The notes under the pieces were generated by a model. It saw only the letters and a program-made list of their open reading frames with translations. It had not been told where the DNA came from and did not search any database. A stretch of DNA of 64,000 nt, taken from positions 124,001 through 188,000 of the forward strand of contig NZ_SOZA01000004.1 in assembly GCF_004519305.1 (NCBI RefSeq). Reading direction: 5' to 3'. Each line of letters opens with the position of its first letter. Within the stretch, counting starts at the first letter, position 1. Source of the DNA: Pseudomonas sp. RIT623 (lineage in GTDB: Bacteria; Pseudomonadota; Gammaproteobacteria; Pseudomonadales; Pseudomonadaceae). This document shows positions 46,156 to 55,041 of the stretch, one piece after another. Both the position numbers and the translations under genes were made by a program.

Positions 46156-46599
46156 TGTCGGATCACCTCTTGCTGGGCTTGTCTGGACGCGCCATACGAC
46201 ACCTTGCGCAACTGCTAGGCTGAATCGTCGAGCCGCCTCGGAATGCTCGCATCATCGGGCTTTTGCCCAGCCCCTCGCCGTCTGCAACCGACGTACTTTT
46301 GTCCACCAGCGCCGCTGCTGATCCGCTGCTGCGCGCGCCGTTTTCCAGTGGCCGGACGCCGCAAAAACCCAGGGGTGGGGGTGGAAAAACCCAGTTGCGA
46401 CATCGTCCGTACTGGATGCGACCCGTCCTGTACTGGATACGACGCCACCAGTAGGCGATTGCCCGACGCTGGAGGATTATCGAAAGCGACTCGTATTGCA
46501 CGGCCTCGCATCCTGCCCTCTGCAGGCCTGGTCGATCGGCGCCACAGAACGCACCGACGGCCCTCGCGAACCCGAAGATAAAATCACAGGAGTCCACCT
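46156..46599. other. Divergent intergenic region sdaB / cbcX
   Basis: 444 bases holding the promoters of sdaB (minus) and cbcXWV (plus). The main structure is a triple 21-bp-period repeat at 46394-46443, annotated separately. A C/G-rich tract (CCCAGGGGTGGGGGTGG) precedes it. No ORF I would support. Confidence 0.5.
46394..46443. promoter_or_regulatory. Candidate GbdR operator: three GCGAC-type repeats with 21-bp period
   Basis: GTTGCGAC ends at 46401, GTACTGGATGCGAC spans 46409-46422 and GTACTGGATACGAC spans 46430-46443. The GCGAC/ACGAC ends are exactly 21 bases apart each time. The array lies 157 bases or more upstream of cbcX, a known GbdR target. Equal phasing over two helical turns fits an AraC-type dimer. 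Binding is inferred. Confidence 0.55.
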
Positions 46600-47547
46600 A
46601 TGAAAGCTTCACCCTCGCTGTTGCTGGCTGCGTTGCTATCCACTGCGCTGCTGGCCCAGGCGGCAGAACCCGAGCAATGCCAGACGGTACGTTTTTCCGA
46701 TGTCGGCTGGACCGACATCACGGTGACCACCGCGACCACCAGCGTCGTGCTCGAGGCCCTGGGCTACAAGACCCACACCACCATGATCTCGGTACCGGTG
46801 ACCTACAAGTCGCTGGCCACCGGCAAGGACCTGGACGTGTTTCTCGGCAACTGGATGCCGACCATGGAGAACGACATCAAGCAGTACCGCGATGCCGGCA
46901 CCGTCGAGACCCTGCGCGCCAACCTGGAAAACGCCAAGTACACCCTGGCCGTGCCCCAGGCCTTGTATGACAAGGGCCTGAAAGACTTCGCCGACATTCC
47001 CAAGTTCAAGCAGCAGCTCAAGGGCAAGATCTACGGCATCGAACCGGGCAACGATGGCAACCGCACCATCCAGAAGATGATCGACGACAACGCCTTCGGC
47101 CTGAAGGACGCCGGCTTCCAGATCGTGCAGTCCAGCGAGGCGGGCATGCTGGCGCAGGTCGACCGGGCGCAGAAGCGTGAAGACGCGATCGTCTTCCTCG
47201 GCTGGGAACCGCACCCGATGAACACCCGCTTCAAGATGCAGTACCTGACCGGTGGAGATGCCTATTTCGGTCCCGACTTCGGCAAGGCCACCGTGCTGAC
47301 CAACACCCGCAAGGGCTACGCACAGGAATGCGGCAACGTTGGCCAGCTGTTGAAGAACCTGTCGTTCGAGCTCAAGGATGAAAGCACCATGATGGGCTAT
47401 GTCCTGGACGACAAGATGAAACCCGAGGCGGCCGCGAAGAAGTGGCTCAAAGACAACCCCGGCAAGCTCGATACCTGGCTGGCCGGCGTGACCACCGTGG
47501 ATGGCAAGCCCGGCCTTGAGGCGGCCAAGGCCAAGCTGGCGCAATAA
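46600..47547 (+). CDS. cbcX: CbcX choline/betaine-binding periplasmic protein
   Basis: 315-residue substrate-binding protein, signal peptide about 1-22 (AQAAE). Segments FSDVGWTDITVTTAT, VFLGNWMPTM, YGIEPGNDGNRTIQ and FLGWEPHPMNTRF provide the aromatic cage for quaternary ammonium compounds. It is the binding subunit of the CbcXWV ABC importer, followed after 83 bases by cbcW. It is a paralogue of CaiX in this window. Confidence 0.93.
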   Translation: MKASPSLLLAALLSTALLAQAAEPEQCQTVRFSDVGWTDITVTTATTSVVLEALGYKTHTTMISVPVTYKSLATGKDLDVFLGNWMPTMENDIKQYRDAGTVETLRANLENAKYTLAVPQALYDKGLKDFADIPKFKQQLKGKIYGIEPGNDGNRTIQKMIDDNAFGLKDAGFQIVQSSEAGMLAQVDRAQKREDAIVFLGWEPHPMNTRFKMQYLTGGDAYFGPDFGKATVLTNTRKGYAQECGNVGQLLKNLSFELKDESTMMGYVLDDKMKPEAAAKKWLKDNPGKLDTWLAGVTTVDGKPGLEAAKAKLAQ

Positions 47548-47630
47548 CGACTTATGCAATAGCGCTATCTCGGGGCGGGACCGTGCCGCCCCGGACTGAT
47601 TTCAATCTTTGCAGGTGGAAGCTCGCTATC

Positions 47631-48476
47631 ATGCTTATCGATCAGAAAATACCCCTGGGGCAGTACATCGCCTCATTCGTCGAATGGTTGACCCAGAACG
47701 GCGCCAGCTACTTCGACGCCATCGCCCAAGGCCTGGAATTCATGATCCATGGCGTTACCAGTGCCCTGACCTGGTTCAACCCGTTCGTGCTCATCGCCCT
47801 GTTCGCCGCCCTGGCGCACCTGATCCAGCGCAAATGGGCGCTTACCGTCTTCGTCGCCCTGTCGTTCCTGCTGATCCTCAACCTGGGCTACTGGCAGGAA
47901 ACCATGGAAACCCTGGCGCAGGTCACCTTCGCCACGGTGGTCTGCGTGGTCATCGGCGTGCCGCTGGGCATCGCCGCCGCGCACAAGCCAATGTTCTACA
48001 CCGCCATGCGCCCGGTATTGGACCTGATGCAAACCGTGCCCACCTTCGTCTACCTGATCCCCACCCTGACCCTGTTCGGCCTGGGCGTGGTACCCGGGCT
48101 GATCTCCACCGTGGTGTTCGCCATCGCCGCGCCCATCCGCCTCACCTACCTGGGTATCTGTGACGTGCCGCAGGAGCTGCTGGACGCCGGCAAGGCCTTC
48201 GGCTGCTCGCGCCGCCAGTTGCTGACCCGCATCGAACTGCCCCACGCCATGCCGAGCATCGCCGCCGGCGTGACCCAGTGCATCATGCTGTCGTTGTCGA
48301 TGGTGGTGATCGCCGCCCTGGTCGGCGCCGACGGCCTGGGCAAACCGGTGGTCAATGCCCTGAACACCGCCGACATATCCCTGGGCTTCGAGGCAGGCCT
48401 GGCCATCGTGCTGCTGGCGATCATGCTCGACCGAATCTGCAAGCAACCGGAGCTGCCGGTAAGGGGTGAGGCATGA
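47631..48476 (+). CDS. cbcW: CbcW ABC transporter permease
   Basis: 281-residue inner membrane permease of the ProW/OpuAB type with about six membrane helices. The coupling loop EAA-like segment is ELLDAGKAFGCSRRQLLTRIELPHAMP near 185-210. The start MLIDQKIPLG at 47631 has AGGTGGA upstream and fits the family. It overlaps cbcV by four bases (ATGA). Confidence 0.93.
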   Translation: MLIDQKIPLGQYIASFVEWLTQNGASYFDAIAQGLEFMIHGVTSALTWFNPFVLIALFAALAHLIQRKWALTVFVALSFLLILNLGYWQETMETLAQVTFATVVCVVIGVPLGIAAAHKPMFYTAMRPVLDLMQTVPTFVYLIPTLTLFGLGVVPGLISTVVFAIAAPIRLTYLGICDVPQELLDAGKAFGCSRRQLLTRIELPHAMPSIAAGVTQCIMLSLSMVVIAALVGADGLGKPVVNALNTADISLGFEAGLAIVLLAIMLDRICKQPELPVRGEA

Positions 48477-49651
48477 GCATCATTCGTTTCGAAGACGTCG
48501 ACGTCATTTTCTCCAGCAAGCCGCGCGAAGCGCTGGCGCTGCTCGACCAGGGCAGGACTCGCGAAGAGATCCTCAAGCAGACCGGCCTGGTGGTCGGCGT
48601 CGAGAAGGCCAACCTGGATATCAAGAAAGGCGAGATCTGCGTGCTGATGGGCCTGTCCGGCTCGGGCAAGTCGAGCCTGCTGCGCTGCATCAACGGCCTC
48701 AACACCGTGAGCCGCGGCAAGCTGTTCGTCGAGCATGAAGGCAAGCACATCGACATCGCCCACTGCACCCCGGCGGAGCTGAAGATGATGCGCACCAAGC
48801 GCATCGCCATGGTGTTCCAGAAGTTCGCCCTGATGCCCTGGCTGACGGTGCGCGAGAACATCAGCTTCGGCCTGGAAATGCAGGGCCGCCCGGAAAAGGA
48901 ACGGCGCAAGCTGGTCGACGAGAAGCTCGAACTGGTGGGCCTGACCCAGTGGCGCAATAAAAAGCCGGATGAGCTGTCCGGCGGCATGCAGCAGCGTGTT
49001 GGCCTGGCCCGGGCACTGGCGATGGATGCCGACATCCTGTTGATGGACGAACCCTTCTCAGCCCTCGACCCGCTGATTCGCCAGGGCCTGCAAGATGAGC
49101 TGCTTGGCCTGCAGGCCAAGCTCAGCAAGACCATCGTGTTCGTCAGCCATGACCTGGACGAAGCCCTCAAGCTGGGCAGCCGCATCGCCATCATGAAAGA
49201 CGGGCGGATCATCCAGTACAGCAAGCCGGAAGAGATCGTGCTCAACCCGGCCGACGAGTACGTGCGCACCTTCGTCGCCCATACCAACCCGCTCAACGTG
49301 CTGTGTGGGCGCAGCCTGATGCGCAGCCTGGACAACTGCAAGCGGGTCAACGGCTCGGTGTGCATCGACCCGGGCATCGATTCCTGGCTGGACTTGGGCG
49401 AAGGCGGTTCGATCAAGCGCGCGCGTCAGGGCCAGAACGGCCTGGACCTGCAAAACTGGGCACCGGGGCAGGATGTGGAATTGCTCGATCGGCGGCCAAC
49501 CCTGGTCAACGCCAATATCGGCATGCGCGAAGCGCTGCAGATTCGTTATCACACTGGCAACAAGCTGGTGCTGCAGGATAACGACAAGGTGGTGGGGATT
49601 CTTGGGGATACCGAGCTGTATCACGCGTTGCTCGGCAAGAATCACGGGTGA
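48473..49651 (+). CDS. cbcV: CbcV ABC transporter ATPase
   Basis: 392-residue ATPase of the ProV/OpuAA type. Walker A is GLSGSGKSS near 59-67, the signature is LSGGMQQRVGLARAL near 164-178, and Walker B is ILLMDEPFSALDP. The C-terminal extension of about 120 residues is the CBS-like regulatory part. It energises CbcW for choline, betaine and carnitine uptake. Confidence 0.94.
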   Translation: MSIIRFEDVDVIFSSKPREALALLDQGRTREEILKQTGLVVGVEKANLDIKKGEICVLMGLSGSGKSSLLRCINGLNTVSRGKLFVEHEGKHIDIAHCTPAELKMMRTKRIAMVFQKFALMPWLTVRENISFGLEMQGRPEKERRKLVDEKLELVGLTQWRNKKPDELSGGMQQRVGLARALAMDADILLMDEPFSALDPLIRQGLQDELLGLQAKLSKTIVFVSHDLDEALKLGSRIAIMKDGRIIQYSKPEEIVLNPADEYVRTFVAHTNPLNVLCGRSLMRSLDNCKRVNGSVCIDPGIDSWLDLGEGGSIKRARQGQNGLDLQNWAPGQDVELLDRRPTLVNANIGMREALQIRYHTGNKLVLQDNDKVVGILGDTELYHALLGKNHG

Positions 49652-49673
49652 TGCCGTTGGGGCCGCTTTGCGG

Positions 49674-49746
49674 CCCTTTCGCGACACAAGGCCGCTCCTA
49701 CAGGGGAACGCGTATCCCTGTAGGAGCGGCCTTGTGTCGCGATAGG
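49674..49746. repeat. Class 2 REP pair between cbcV and hisF
   Basis: Two inverted copies of the GTAGGAGCGGCCTTGTGTCG-CGA type. A GGAGGGC-GAA-GCCCTCC stem directly follows at 49745-49761. Together they separate two converging operons and probably end both transcripts. Confidence 0.88.
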
Positions 49747-49771
49747 AGGGCGAAGCCCTCCCGGCGATCTG

Positions 49772-50542
49772 TCAGCGCACGACGATCCCACGCGAAGCCA
49801 TGTAGGCCTTGGCCTCAGGCACCGTGTACTCGCCAAAGTGGAAGATACTGGCCGCCAGCACCGCGCTGGCATGCCCTTCCAGGATGCCATCGGCCAGGTG
49901 CTGCAGGTTACCCACGCCACCCGAGGCGATCACCGGGATCCCCAGCGCATCGCTGATGGCCCGGGTAACCCCCAGGTCGAAGCCATTCTTCATGCCATCC
50001 TGGTCCATGCTGGTCAGCAGGATCTCGCCAGCCCCCAGGCCTTCCATCTTCTTCGCCCACTCCACCGCATCCAGCCCGGTAGGCTTGCGCCCACCGTGGG
50101 TGAAGATTTCCCAACGCGGCGTTTCGCCCGGGCCGGACACCTTCTTGGCATCGATGGCAACCACGATGCACTGCGAACCGAAACGGTCCGCCGCCTCGCC
50201 CACGAACTCCGGGTTGAACACCGCGGCGGTGTTGATCGACACCTTGTCGGCACCGGCGTTGAGCAGGTTGCGGATGTCCTGCACGGTGCGCACGCCACCG
50301 CCCACGGTCAGCGGGATGAACACCTGGCTGGCCATGCGCTCGACGGTATGCAGGGTGGTGTCACGGCCATCGACGCTGGCGGTGATGTCGAGGAAGGTGA
50401 TCTCGTCGGCACCTTGCTCGTTGTAGCGCCGGGCGATTTCCACCGGGTCGCCGGCATCGCGGATGTTCTCGAACTTGACGCCCTTGACCACCCGGCCGTT
50501 GTCCACGTCCAGGCAAGGGATGATGCGCTTGGCCAGTGCCAT
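49772..50542 (-). CDS. hisF: Imidazole glycerol phosphate synthase subunit HisF
   Basis: 256-residue TIM barrel that closes the imidazole ring of histidine with ammonia supplied by HisH. Catalytic Asp11 ([15 protein letters not shown]) and Asp near 130 (VVAIDAKKV) are present. It is the last gene of the his unit, nine bases after hisA. Sequence and length are fully typical. Confidence 0.97.
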   Translation of the reverse strand: MALAKRIIPCLDVDNGRVVKGVKFENIRDAGDPVEIARRYNEQGADEITFLDITASVDGRDTTLHTVERMASQVFIPLTVGGGVRTVQDIRNLLNAGADKVSINTAAVFNPEFVGEAADRFGSQCIVVAIDAKKVSGPGETPRWEIFTHGGRKPTGLDAVEWAKKMEGLGAGEILLTSMDQDGMKNGFDLGVTRAISDALGIPVIASGGVGNLQHLADGILEGHASAVLAASIFHFGEYTVPEAKAYMASRGIVVR

Positions 50543-50551
50543 GGTCGCTCC

Positions 50552-51289
50552 TCAGCCTTGGTAGTTGTCGCAGAAGGCCTGGGCCTCGGCGACGTCGAGG
50601 GTGCCTTCGTAGATGGCACGGCCGGTGATGGCGCCGATGATGCCCGGGGCCTTGGCGTCCAGCAGGGCCTTGATGTCGCCCAGGTTGTGGATGCCGCCCG
50701 AGGCGATCACCGGGATGCGGGTGGCTTCGGCCAGGGCCTTGGTGAAGGGCACGTTGCAGCCTTGCATCATGCCGTCCTTGGCGATGTCGGTGTAGACGAT
50801 CGAGGAGACGCCATCAGCCTCGAAGCGCTTGGCCAGGTCAATGACCTGCACCGAGCTGACTTCGGCCCAGCCGTCGGTGGCGACGAAGCCGTCCTTGGCG
50901 TCCAGGCCGACGATGATCTTGCCCGGGAAGGCCTTGCACGCCTCGGCGACGAACTCAGGCTGCTTGACCGCCTTGGTGCCGATGATCACGTGGCTGACGC
51001 CGGCCTTGACGTAGTGCTCGATGGTTTCCAGCGAGCGAATGCCGCCGCCGATCTGGATCGGCAGGTTCGGATAACGCTTGGCGATGGCGGTGACCACCTC
51101 GCCATTGACCGGCTGGCCTTCGAAGGCGCCGTTGAGGTCGACCAGGTGCAGGCGGCGGCAGCCACCCTCGACCCATTTGGCGGCCATGCTCACCGGGTCG
51201 TCGGAGAATACCGTGGAGTCTTCCATGCGGCCTTGGCGCAGACGCACGCAGGCACCGTCCTTGAGATCGATAGCGGGAATAATCAGCAT
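50552..51289 (-). CDS. hisA: Phosphoribosylformimino-AICAR phosphate isomerase HisA
   Basis: 245-residue beta/alpha barrel isomerase of histidine synthesis. The N-terminal [19 protein letters not shown] carries catalytic Asp8, and the second acid lies in [13 protein letters not shown] (near 130). It follows the DUF2164 gene by 27 bases. Confidence 0.97.
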   Translation of the reverse strand: MLIIPAIDLKDGACVRLRQGRMEDSTVFSDDPVSMAAKWVEGGCRRLHLVDLNGAFEGQPVNGEVVTAIAKRYPNLPIQIGGGIRSLETIEHYVKAGVSHVIIGTKAVKQPEFVAEACKAFPGKIIVGLDAKDGFVATDGWAEVSSVQVIDLAKRFEADGVSSIVYTDIAKDGMMQGCNVPFTKALAEATRIPVIASGGIHNLGDIKALLDAKAPGIIGAITGRAIYEGTLDVAEAQAFCDNYQG

Positions 51290-51316
51290 GTGAGGAACCT
51301 GTCTAATCGTTGGAAT

Positions 51317-51577
51317 TCAGGGCTTCGCGAGCGCCCACAGGTCGCTTTCGATGCTCTCGAACCGCTCCTTGAGGTGCAGCTGAACATCGCTAATCGCCCT
51401 GTTGTAGTAGTGAGGTGCAATCTCTTTGCTGAACAGCTCGAGGACCTCGGCCACCTCGAACGACCCCAGTTGCAGCTCGAAGCGGTCTTCGAGAAAGCGC
51501 TTGAGGGTGTCGAGCGCCTCGCGCTCCTGCTCGGGGGCCAGGGTGATGCTCGGGGCCTTGGTCTTCGCTCTGCTCAT
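51317..51577 (-). CDS. DUF2164 protein inside the his operon
   Basis: 86-residue soluble helical protein with the DUF2164 pattern (EQEREALDTLKRFLEDRFELQLGSFEVAEVLELF and IAPHYYNRAI). Its start codon directly follows the hisH stop (TAAATG), so it is translated with the his genes. Function is unknown. The position between hisH and hisA is usual in Pseudomonas. Confidence 0.85.
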   Translation of the reverse strand: MSRAKTKAPSITLAPEQEREALDTLKRFLEDRFELQLGSFEVAEVLELFSKEIAPHYYNRAISDVQLHLKERFESIESDLWALAKP

Positions 51578-52216
51578 TTACCAGCGTCCGTCCCAAGCCA
51601 CGAAGTTCTGCAGCAACTGCAGGCCATGGGTGTGGCTCTTCTCCGGGTGGAACTGCACGGCAAAGCGCGAGCCCTCGGCCAGCGCGGCGGCGAAATCGAC
51701 GCCATAGTGGCCGCGACCGACCACCTGGCTCGGCTTGCCGGCATTGATGTAGTAGCTGTGCACGAAATAAAAACGCGCGCGGTCCGGAATGTCATGCCAC
51801 AACGGGTGGTCGTTGGTCTGGCTGACTTCGTTCCAACCCATGTGCGGCACTTTCAGGTGCTCGCCGTCTTCCTTCAGGTCCTTGCCGAAGAAGCGCACCT
51901 GGCCGGGGAACAGGCCGATGCAGTCGACGCCGTCGTTTTCCTCGCTGTGCTCGAGCAGCGCCTGCATGCCCACGCAAATGCCGAGGAACGGACGGTCCTG
52001 GCTGACTTCGCGGACCAGGCTGTCGAAGCCCAGGCGGCGGATCTCGGCCATGCAGTCGCGGATCGCGCCAACGCCGGGGAACACCACGCGGTCGGCTTCG
52101 CGAATTACCGCGGCGTCACTGGTCACCAGCACCTTGCCGGCGCCCACGTGCTCCAGGGCCTTGGCCACCGAGTGCAGGTTGCCCATGCCATAGTCGATTA
52201 CGGCTACCGTCTGCAT
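51578..52216 (-). CDS. hisH: Imidazole glycerol phosphate synthase glutaminase HisH
   Basis: 212-residue class I glutamine amidotransferase with nucleophile Cys in [13 protein letters not shown] (near 82) and the His/Glu pair in [12 protein letters not shown] (near 194-196). It delivers ammonia to HisF. The start directly follows the hisB stop (TAAATG). Confidence 0.97.
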   Translation of the reverse strand: MQTVAVIDYGMGNLHSVAKALEHVGAGKVLVTSDAAVIREADRVVFPGVGAIRDCMAEIRRLGFDSLVREVSQDRPFLGICVGMQALLEHSEENDGVDCIGLFPGQVRFFGKDLKEDGEHLKVPHMGWNEVSQTNDHPLWHDIPDRARFYFVHSYYINAGKPSQVVGRGHYGVDFAAALAEGSRFAVQFHPEKSHTHGLQLLQNFVAWDGRW

Positions 52217-52810
52217 TTACAGGCATCCTTTGGTGGACGGCATCTGCCCGGCCATGCGCTCGTCGAGGGTAATGGCCATGCGCAGCGCGCGGCCGAACGC
52301 CTTGAACACGGTTTCGATCTGGTGGTGGGTGTTGTGGCCACGCAGGTTGTCGATGTGCAGGGTCACCAGGGCGTGGTTGACGAAGCCCTGGAAGAACTCC
52401 TGGAACAAGTCGACATCGAAGCCGCCCACGGTGGCACGGGTGTAGGGCACGTGCATCTGCAGGCCAGGGCGGCCGGAAAAGTCGATGACCACCCGCGACA
52501 GCGCTTCGTCCAGCGGCACGTAGGCGTGGCCGTAGCGGAAGATGCCTTTCTTGTCGCCGATGGCCTGGGCGAACGCCATGCCCAGGGTGATGCCGACGTC
52601 CTCGACGGTATGGTGATCGTCGATATGCAGGTCGCCCTTGCACTCGATATCCAGATCGATCAACCCATGGCGGGCGATCTGGTCCAGCATGTGTTCAAGG
52701 AAAGGCACACCGATTTCGAATCGGGCCTTGCCACTGCCATCGAGGTTGATCGAGCACTTGACCTGGGTCTCCAGGGTATTGCGCTCGACGGAAGCCTTAC
52801 GTTCGACCAT
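52217..52810 (-). CDS. hisB: Imidazole glycerol phosphate dehydratase HisB
   Basis: 197-residue monofunctional dehydratase. Manganese ligands are visible in [14 protein letters not shown] and [10 protein letters not shown]. The start [10 protein letters not shown] at 52810 matches the family; an upstream ATG would add 13 residues. It leads the his unit, with the promoter in the short region before it. Confidence 0.96.
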   Translation of the reverse strand: MVERKASVERNTLETQVKCSINLDGSGKARFEIGVPFLEHMLDQIARHGLIDLDIECKGDLHIDDHHTVEDVGITLGMAFAQAIGDKKGIFRYGHAYVPLDEALSRVVIDFSGRPGLQMHVPYTRATVGGFDVDLFQEFFQGFVNHALVTLHIDNLRGHNTHHQIETVFKAFGRALRMAITLDERMAGQMPSTKGCL

Positions 52811-52947
52811 CACCAGCTCCGCAAAATCATTAGGCGAAAAGGGCTCCATTATAGGCCCAGAACGCGCCGGCTTGAAACGCGGATGACATATGGCAGGGCT
52901 AGCAATTACGGGGGTGGGACAGTGCTACAGGTCTATACAACCGGCAG

Positions 52948-53010
52948 TTCGCCGGCAAGCCGGCTCCTACGAGCATTGCATCACCCCGTAGGAGCCGGCT
53001 TGCCGGCGAA
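52948..53010. repeat. REP pair between hisB upstream region and the OFA transporter
   Basis: Two inverted standard REP units 17 bases apart, just after the transporter stop codon. Confidence 0.9.
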
Positions 53011-53023
53011 CCTGCGCTGTCAA

Positions 53024-54682
53024 TCAATGAAACAGGACAGCCGTCTTCTGCAAGGTAACCCACACCCCCCAGGCCAGCGGAATCACCACCACCGCCCAGG
53101 CCAGCAGCACCAGCGGCAGGCTGCCCGGCGCCGCATGCCACTCCAGCGCGCGCGCCGAGTCGGCGCCCTTGTCATGGCTCAGCGCCCGCTCGGCCGCCAG
53201 CTCGGCGTCGGTCATGAAGTACTTGTCCGCCACCGGCCGCACCAGCAGGTTGCAGACAAAGCCCAGCACCAGCAGGCCGGCGAGGATGTACAAGGTCATG
53301 TCGTAGGCCGCGGCGCGCTCCACGCCCGCCGCCAGTTGCGCCTCGCGCAGGTAGGTGATCAGCACCGGGCCGAGCACGCCGGCAGCGGCCCAGGCGGTCA
53401 GCAGGCGACCATGGATCGCGCCGACCATCTGCGTGCCGAACAGGTCCGCCAGGTAGGCCGGCACCGTCGAGAAGCCGCCGCCGTACATCGACAGGATGAT
53501 GCAGAACGCCGCGACGAACAGCGCCACGTTGCCCAGGTGCCCAAGGTTCGGAATCAGGCCGTAGAGCCCCACGCCCAAGGCGAAGAACACGAAGTAGGTG
53601 TTCTTGCGGCCGATGTAGTCCGAGCACGACGCCCAGAAGAACCGCCCGCCGATGTTGAACAGGCTCAGCAGGCCGGTGAAACCAGCGGCGATGGCGGCAA
53701 TTTGCGCCAACTGCGCGGCACTCAGCTCACTGAAGGTCAGCTCGTTGCCCAGCAGCTTGCCGGCGAACACTTCCTGCAGCAGCGGCGAGGCCATGCCAAG
53801 GATGCCGATGCCGGCCGAGACATTCAGGCACAGCACCAGCCACACCAAGGCGAACTGCGGGGTCTTCCAGGCCACGCTGACATGCACGTGGCGGTCGGTG
53901 ACCATGGCGTTGGCCTTCTTTGCCGGCGGCGTCCAGCCTTCAGGCTTCCAGCCGGTCGGCGGCACGCGGTAGGCCAGGGCGCCGGCGGTCATGAACACAA
54001 AGTAGATCGCGGCCATGGCGACGAAGCTCTGCCATACCCCCACCTCGGTGCTGCTGCCGAAGTGGCCCATGAGCGCGGTGGCCAATGGAGCGCCCACCAT
54101 GGCGCCACCACCAAAGCCCATGATCGCCATGCCAGTGGCCATGCCGCGCTTGTCCGGGAACCACTTGATCAAGGTCGACACCGGCGAGATGTAGCCCAGG
54201 CCCAGGCCAATCCCCCCGATCACCCCCGAGCCCAGCCACATCAGCCACAGCTGGTGGGTCTTCACGCCGATCGCCGAGATCAGCAGGCCGCCGCACCAGC
54301 ACAGCGCCGAAACCAGCCCGGCCTTGCGCGGGCCGGCGTGCTCCAGCCAGCCGCCGAGCACCGCGGCCGAGCAGCCGAGGAACACGAAGAACAGGGTGTA
54401 GATCCAGCTGAGCATGGAGATCGGCCAGTCGCACTCGGCGCTGAACAGGCGGGCGACGAAGCCCATGTCGGCGGCGCAGGCTACCGGCGCGCTGACGCCC
54501 AGGGCCTGGGACAGCGGCAACCAGAACACCGAGAAACCATAGGCCATGCCGATGCACAGGTGGATGGCCAGGGCCGCCGGCGGCACCAGCCAGCGGTTGA
54601 AGCCCGGGCGGGCGATGATGCGCTCCTTCGACAGGAAGCCTGGCGCACTCGCCACTGCCCCCGCCGTGATACTGCTATTCAT
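53024..54682 (-). CDS. OFA-family MFS transporter (oxalate/formate antiporter type)
   Basis: 552-residue major facilitator protein with about 12 membrane helices. OFA hallmarks are GMAYGFSVFWLPLSQALG near 45-62, a signature loop DKRGMATGMAIMGFGGGA, and GRRFFWASCSDYIGRKN-like sequence in the middle. A long loop of about 50 residues (VPPTGWKPEGWTPPAK) separates the halves. Family members carry organic anions such as oxalate or formate; the cargo here is not known. The start MNSSITAGAV at 54682 has AGGAACAA upstream. Confidence 0.85.
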   Translation of the reverse strand: MNSSITAGAVASAPGFLSKERIIARPGFNRWLVPPAALAIHLCIGMAYGFSVFWLPLSQALGVSAPVACAADMGFVARLFSAECDWPISMLSWIYTLFFVFLGCSAAVLGGWLEHAGPRKAGLVSALCWCGGLLISAIGVKTHQLWLMWLGSGVIGGIGLGLGYISPVSTLIKWFPDKRGMATGMAIMGFGGGAMVGAPLATALMGHFGSSTEVGVWQSFVAMAAIYFVFMTAGALAYRVPPTGWKPEGWTPPAKKANAMVTDRHVHVSVAWKTPQFALVWLVLCLNVSAGIGILGMASPLLQEVFAGKLLGNELTFSELSAAQLAQIAAIAAGFTGLLSLFNIGGRFFWASCSDYIGRKNTYFVFFALGVGLYGLIPNLGHLGNVALFVAAFCIILSMYGGGFSTVPAYLADLFGTQMVGAIHGRLLTAWAAAGVLGPVLITYLREAQLAAGVERAAAYDMTLYILAGLLVLGFVCNLLVRPVADKYFMTDAELAAERALSHDKGADSARALEWHAAPGSLPLVLLAWAVVVIPLAWGVWVTLQKTAVLFH

Positions 54683-54885
54683 GGATTGTTCCTTTTGTAG
54701 GTGGGCTATGCGCGTGGACGGCTCTGTAATTGGCTGCACGCAAGGCAGCCCGGCCGTTTGCGGCATCGCCCGCGACAATGGGTCGCGGGGGCTCCACGGG
54801 CGGCGCAAGATTACCAGCAGGCGGTGACATGAAAGCAATCTGATATCGTGTTTTTTTCGACAACTGAAACGGTATTGCAACCGGG

Positions 54886-54939
54886 TTCGCCGACAAGCCG
54901 GCTCCTACGGGCTTCGGCAGGAGCCGGCTTGCCGGCGAA
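54886..54939. repeat. REP pair upstream of asmA
   Basis: Two close inverted REP units in the divergent region between the OFA transporter and asmA. The left copy reads CGACAAGCC, a one-base variant. Confidence 0.88.
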
Positions 54940-55041
54940 CCGGTCCACCCACGCACGGTCGAAACGTCGAATGCGCAGAGCCAGGCGCCACGGCGCTATA
55001 CTCGCCGCTGAATTTCACTTTCGGACTACAAGGACTCGCCC

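Noticed and set aside
49838..54700. A 1620-residue plus-strand open frame
   Set aside because: It lies antisense to hisF, hisA, hisH, hisB and the OFA transporter, all with clear families. Such long antisense frames arise from high GC at third codon positions. The same holds for 8377-11301, 11422-14814, 32390-35182 and 15802-17469.
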